Below, one piece after another: positions 13,437 to 17,353 of a stretch of DNA of 17,353 nt; the stretch's first letter is position 1; each line of letters begins with the position of its first letter. A model generated the notes under the pieces. The model was given only the letters and a program-made list of their open reading frames with translations, did not search any database and was not told the DNA's origin. Source of the stretch: Prevotella sp. UBA1378 (lineage in GTDB: Bacteria > Bacteroidota > Bacteroidia > Bacteroidales > Bacteroidaceae); NCBI GenBank assembly GCA_002305505.1, contig DBRC01000016.1, positions 23,715-41,067 of the forward strand, read 5' to 3'. The position numbers were made by a program, and so were the translations under genes.

Positions 13437-15980
13437 ATGAAAAGACATCAACAAAGATTTTCGCACTGGTCAGCGGCTCTTGTGGGACTGATGATGCTTG
13501 GAAGTACGCCGGGGTGCTCTGACGACTATAAGTATGAAAACAGCGACCCCGACTTCCTGGGTGCGAGCATTTATGACTACTTGAAGGAGCAGGGCAACTT
13601 CACCACTTACCTGAGATTGGTAGACGACCTGAACTACCGCGAGGTGCTGGCACTGACCGGAAGCAAGACGGTGTTCCCTTCCGACGACGAAGCATGGGAA
13701 AGATTCTTCCGGAGCAACAGCTACGGGGTGCAGTCGTACGGGCAATTGTCGCCTGCACAGAAACGGCAGCTGCTGGGGGCAAGTATGATTAACATGGCCT
13801 ACTTGTCCAACATGCTTTCCAACACATCCGACGCCAACAACCAAAGCGGCGAGGGGATGGCATTGCGCCGTGCCTCTTCGCTGAGCTATCTGGACTCCAT
13901 CGGGAAATGTACGGACGCTGTACAGCTGCAGGCACCGTTCTGGACAAAGTATGCCGGCAGGGGGCTTTACCTGGTGGACGACCAAAGCCCCACCTACATG
14001 GTGCACTTCACACCTCAACATACCACGACAAACAAAATCGCAGAAGACGACATCAGTCTTATACTGGGCACAAACTACAACAAGGACGATATATATATAA
14101 ATGGTATAAAAGTGACGCGGAAAGACGTTACTTGCAAGAACGGATATGTGCACGTCATGGCCGACGTGCTCACACCCAACCGCAATATGAGCCAACTGAT
14201 AGCCGGGAACGGCCAGACAACGCTCTTCAACCGGCTGATGAACAGATTCTCCGCCCCATACTATAACAATGATGTAAATGACGAAGTACACGAACTGTAT
14301 ACCGGGGCAGAACCGACCCACCAGCTCATTTCCGACTCCATCTTCGTGAAACACTATTTCACGGCATCGCGCACCACCGACCCCGACGGCAACGACATGA
14401 CCACATACGGGCTGCTGTACTACGACCCGTCGCAGGGCAGCTACTCCAGCATGGAAGACATGGGAGCGATGTTCGTACCTACGGACGAGGCTATGAATGA
14501 TTATATCAACGGTGAAAAGGGCAAATACCTGAAAGACGCTTACGGCTCATGGGACAACATACCGAACAACTTGATAGCCCTGTTCGTGAAAAACCATCAG
14601 AAAAAAAGCCTGATGTCGAGCCTGCCAAGCATCTGGCCCACGATGAACGACGAGTCGAGTTTCGCCATGCACGTGGAAAAAAGCCACATCGTGAAGCCAA
14701 TGATTGCCGGCAACGGCATCGTATTCATAACCAACCACGTATATCCGCCCATTGACTACCAAAGTGTATATGCCTCGGTCATGACCAGTGAGAAAACAAA
14801 AATAATGAACTGGGCGCTGCAGGACCAAACGATGAAGTTCTATCTCTACCTCCGTTCGATGGAAAACATGTACAACCTGCTGGTCCCTACCGACGAGGCT
14901 CTGCAGAACTACCGCGACCCCGTGAGCTGGGCGAAAGGAAAAAGCCAGCGGCAGATATGGGCTTTCCGCTATGATGACACTCAAAACAACCCGGTATCGG
15001 CCGACGTGTACAGCGTAAACGACGACGGGAGCAAAGGCCAATTCCTGCGCACCATCACCGACATGTCCATCCTGCGCAACCGCCTGTACGACATCTGCGA
15101 TTGCCATATCATCGTCGGACAGAAAACCACCGACGGCAGCATGTCGGGATATATCGATGACGGTACGGTGCAATTCGCGCAGACTAAAGGCGGCTCGACC
15201 GTGAAGATAACCGGGAGCGGCAACGGTGTGACCATTACCGGCGGAGGCGACATAGAGCAAAGCATCGCGCCTGCCCGTATCATCACAACGTACGATGCCG
15301 ACAACGGGCGCACATTCTTTATCGACCGCATCATCCAAGACCCCACCAGCAGCGTATACGAAAATCTGGGGAAACATCCGGAATACAGCAAATTCTTCGA
15401 ACTGCTCAACGGAAACGACATGGTATTCACCTATTTCCAGAACGACGCGGAAATCAAGAGTATCTTCACACTCTCCAAGACATCACAATCATCGGGCCTT
15501 GGCAACGTCGTCAGTTCGTTCAGCAATTTCCAGTATACGGTCTTCGTCCCATCGAACGACGCGATAGATGCGGCTTTTGCTGCCGACAACGAACTGCACT
15601 CCTGGACGGAAATAGCCAACCAGCAAGACGATGAGACCAAACGCCGTTGGGCGCTCCATCTCATCAGATTCCTGAGATACCACTTCATGGATAACTCCAT
15701 CTACATTGACGGGCGCACATACACCGGCATGAATTACGAAACCGCAGCCCGCAACGACAACGGAAAGTTCCAGAAACTCACTATCGGGAGCGACGGCCAA
15801 AACCTGTCAATCCGCGACTCCAAGGGGAATGTGGCTCACGTAAAGAAACAAGACGGCCTTTACAACCTGCAAAGCCGCGACTTTATCGTCAACTCCAGCG
15901 ACTACAAGACCGCCACGCAAATAATCTCATCATCACAGTCGGTCATCCACTTGATCGACAGGGCGCTGATGCCGGAATGA
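13437..15980 (+). CDS. Large surface lipoprotein with about four FAS1 (fasciclin) domains
   Basis: An 847-residue predicted outer-membrane lipoprotein. The signal peptide ends STPGC with lipidated Cys27, followed by SDD, a good match to the Bacteroidota surface lipoprotein export signal. The rest reads as about four FAS1-like units, each ending in a hydrophobic H2-like motif: about 43-245 (NGYVHVMADVLTP), 250-437 (NGIVFITNHVYPP), 440-633 (ending RTFFIDRIIQ) and 637-845 (SVIHLIDRALMPE). FVPTDEAM (346-353), LVPTDEAL (482-489) and VFVPSNDAI (702-710) are the matching H1 motifs. Units 1 and 3 are more divergent. No enzyme motif is seen. It is the first gene of unit 3, and the SusC-like gene starts 26 nt downstream, so a role as surface glycan-binding partner of the transporter is likely but inferred. 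The ATG was chosen because a promoter lies inside the longer open frame. Confidence 0.87.
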   Translation: MKRHQQRFSHWSAALVGLMMLGSTPGCSDDYKYENSDPDFLGASIYDYLKEQGNFTTYLRLVDDLNYREVLALTGSKTVFPSDDEAWERFFRSNSYGVQSYGQLSPAQKRQLLGASMINMAYLSNMLSNTSDANNQSGEGMALRRASSLSYLDSIGKCTDAVQLQAPFWTKYAGRGLYLVDDQSPTYMVHFTPQHTTTNKIAEDDISLILGTNYNKDDIYINGIKVTRKDVTCKNGYVHVMADVLTPNRNMSQLIAGNGQTTLFNRLMNRFSAPYYNNDVNDEVHELYTGAEPTHQLISDSIFVKHYFTASRTTDPDGNDMTTYGLLYYDPSQGSYSSMEDMGAMFVPTDEAMNDYINGEKGKYLKDAYGSWDNIPNNLIALFVKNHQKKSLMSSLPSIWPTMNDESSFAMHVEKSHIVKPMIAGNGIVFITNHVYPPIDYQSVYASVMTSEKTKIMNWALQDQTMKFYLYLRSMENMYNLLVPTDEALQNYRDPVSWAKGKSQRQIWAFRYDDTQNNPVSADVYSVNDDGSKGQFLRTITDMSILRNRLYDICDCHIIVGQKTTDGSMSGYIDDGTVQFAQTKGGSTVKITGSGNGVTITGGGDIEQSIAPARIITTYDADNGRTFFIDRIIQDPTSSVYENLGKHPEYSKFFELLNGNDMVFTYFQNDAEIKSIFTLSKTSQSSGLGNVVSSFSNFQYTVFVPSNDAIDAAFAADNELHSWTEIANQQDDETKRRWALHLIRFLRYHFMDNSIYIDGRTYTGMNYETAARNDNGKFQKLTIGSDGQNLSIRDSKGNVAHVKKQDGLYNLQSRDFIVNSSDYKTATQIISSSQSVIHLIDRALMPE

Positions 15981-16006
15981 TTTAATGACTCACAATTGAC
16001 AATGAT

Positions 16007-17353
16007 ATGAAGCATTTATTATCGACTATACTGATGATACTGTTGCCGGCCATCACGTTTGCCCAAGCAACAATGATTACCGGACATGTGACCGCCCCTG
16101 ACGGCGAATGCATTGGTGCCAGCATCATCGAACAAGACAACAACGGCCGAATCGTATCGTCGGCCGTAACCGACTTTAACGGTAATTTCTCCCTGCAAAT
16201 AAAGAACACTGACAACAAACTGAAGATTTCCTACGTGGGCTGCAAGACACAGACACTTCCCATCGGCGCAAGACGCCGGTTCGTAGTGGCAATGGCCGAC
16301 GACAGTAATGTCATTGCCGAAGTACAGGTGAAAGGCAAAAAGCGGCAAGACACGGGAGGGTTCTCCATCCCCGTGCGCGAAATAAGCGGCGCTACACAGT
16401 CGATTTCCATGAAGACCTTCGAGGGCATGTCGGTCGCATCGGTCGACGATGCCTTGCAAGGGCGCATCGCCGGACTCGACATCGTGGCCAACTCGGGCGA
16501 CTTGGGCAGCGGCAGCTCGCTCCGCGTCCGCGGCACCACCAGCATTAACTCCAACTCCGAACCGCTCATCCTCCTGAACGACATCCCGTTCGACAGCAAC
16601 GTCGATGCTTCCTTCGACTACAACACGGCCTCAAACGACCAATTCGCCTCCCTGCTGAATATCTCGCCCGAAGACATCGAAGAGATTACGGTGCTCAAAG
16701 ACGGCGCAGCCTGTGCCATCTGGGGTGCCCGCGGTGCCAACGGCATCATCTCCATCAGGACAAAAAAAGGCGTGACAGGCCCCACCCGCGTAACTTATTC
16801 GTACCGCCTGTCAGGCTCATGGCAGCCGGCCGGCATGAAAATGCTGAATGGCGACGACTACACCATGCTGATGAAGCAAGCCTACTTCAACCGCAACCAG
16901 AACGAGGCCGAGTCGAATATCCGCGAGTTCAACTACGACCCCACATTCTCCGAGTACGAACAGTTTAACAACAACACCGACTGGGTAAAGGCGATAACCC
17001 AGACCGGATGGACACACGACCACTCGCTCTCCATCAGTGGCGGAGGCTCAAAAGCAAAATTCCGTGCCTCGCTGGGCTATTACAGCCAGACGGGTACCGT
17101 CATTGAGCAAAGGCTCGACCGTTTCTCCACGCGTATGAACTTGGAGTATCAGGTGTCGGACCGGCTGAAATTCACCAGCGACTTTTCAATGACCTATACC
17201 AACAACGACCGCAACTACGAAAACCTTTTGGATATCGCTTACAAGAAAATGCCTAACGTAAGCATCTACCGACAGGATATCAACGGTATTGACACTGGCA
17301 CTTATTACAATATAGACCAAAACTCCGGGCTCGACTCCAGCCAGAAAGACTTG
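16007..17353 (+). CDS. SusC/RagA-family TonB-dependent outer-membrane transporter (5' part, cut by window end)
   Basis: The first 449 residues of a protein whose family is usually about 1000 residues or more; no stop occurs before the window edge. SusC-type proteins are TonB-dependent beta-barrels importing oligosaccharides. A signal peptide ends ITFAQ (about residue 20). A carboxypeptidase-regulatory-like domain follows (about 23-98, with ITGHVTAPDGECIGASI). The plug domain spans about 120-255, with ALQGRIAGLDIVANSG, RVRGTTSINSNSEPLILLND and ITVLKDGAACAIWGARGANG, all hallmarks of the SusC family. The barrel begins after about 260. The stretch usually carrying EVVVxGYG reads AEVQVKGKKRQDTGGFSIP, an unusual form. 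No N-terminal STN domain is present, so signalling to an anti-sigma factor is unlikely. It sits 26 nt after the FAS1 lipoprotein gene in the same unit. Whether a SusD gene follows is outside the window. Confidence 0.95.
   Translation, partial: MKHLLSTILMILLPAITFAQATMITGHVTAPDGECIGASIIEQDNNGRIVSSAVTDFNGNFSLQIKNTDNKLKISYVGCKTQTLPIGARRRFVVAMADDSNVIAEVQVKGKKRQDTGGFSIPVREISGATQSISMKTFEGMSVASVDDALQGRIAGLDIVANSGDLGSGSSLRVRGTTSINSNSEPLILLNDIPFDSNVDASFDYNTASNDQFASLLNISPEDIEEITVLKDGAACAIWGARGANGIISIRTKKGVTGPTRVTYSYRLSGSWQPAGMKMLNGDDYTMLMKQAYFNRNQNEAESNIREFNYDPTFSEYEQFNNNTDWVKAITQTGWTHDHSLSISGGGSKAKFRASLGYYSQTGTVIEQRLDRFSTRMNLEYQVSDRLKFTSDFSMTYTNNDRNYENLLDIAYKKMPNVSIYRQDINGIDTGTYYNIDQNSGLDSSQKDL

Noticed and set aside
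14088..14100. Short TA-rich run (atatatata) in the unit 3 FAS1 gene
   Set aside because: It encodes part of the protein in frame (DDIYINGIK) and is too short to call a repeat or regulatory site.
14547..15377. Minus-strand open frame opposite the unit 3 FAS1 lipoprotein gene
   Set aside because: No signal peptide or domain; the plus strand has FAS1 repeats and a lipobox in a clear operon.
1..17353. tRNA, rRNA, CRISPR array, insertion sequence or integrase
   Set aside because: No cloverleaf, rRNA core sequence, regularly spaced repeats or transposase/recombinase motifs were seen on either strand.

Overview
The window looks like part of a polysaccharide-utilisation locus (PUL) from a Bacteroidota genome, most likely order Bacteroidales. 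Four things support this. A SusC/RagA-type TonB-dependent transporter is present. There are lipoproteins with an acidic stretch just after the lipid-attached cysteine. Four putative promoters carry the Bacteroidota -7 element TAnnTTTG. One enzyme ends in a type IX secretion (T9SS)-like C-terminal domain. Coding DNA is GC-rich by eye and the intergenic promoter regions are clearly AT-rich. Genus cannot be told from the sequence alone.

Layout, left to right. Positions 1-175 are a non-coding or uncertain flank with two hairpins that could end the first minus-strand unit. Minus-strand unit 1 (4367 down to 176) encodes a two-FAS1-domain (fasciclin) lipoprotein followed by a clan GH-D alpha-galactosidase-like enzyme with a T9SS-like tail. 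Divergent from it, on the plus strand, is an AraC-family regulator (4557-5462). Its stop codon shares a TTAA palindrome with the stop of the convergent unit 2. Minus-strand unit 2 (13223 down to 5459) encodes, in transcription order, a GH95 enzyme (alpha-L-fucosidase/galactosidase family), a GH2 beta-mannosidase and a GH92 alpha-mannosidase-like enzyme, with gaps of 20 and 8 nt. Divergent from unit 2, plus-strand unit 3 (13437 to beyond the right edge) encodes a large multi-FAS1 lipoprotein and then a SusC-like transporter cut by the window end.

Likely joint function (inference): glycan is captured at the cell surface by the FAS1 lipoproteins, imported by the SusC-like channel and trimmed by exo-glycosidases that remove alpha-galactosyl/fucosyl, alpha-mannosyl and beta-mannosyl residues. 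The AraC protein is the obvious local regulator. The enzyme set would suit decorated mannose-containing glycans such as N-glycans or galactomannan-like material. No endo-acting enzyme is visible, and the GH92 and GH95 members have unusual active-site motifs, so the substrate should be treated as open.

Most interesting points: FAS1 lipoproteins stand where a canonical PUL has SusD/SusE/SusF-type proteins, at least within the visible part; the GH95 and GH92 active sites are altered; the convergent genes share a palindromic stop that also forms a terminator; and the intergenic region between the two largest units carries dyads that could be a shared operator.
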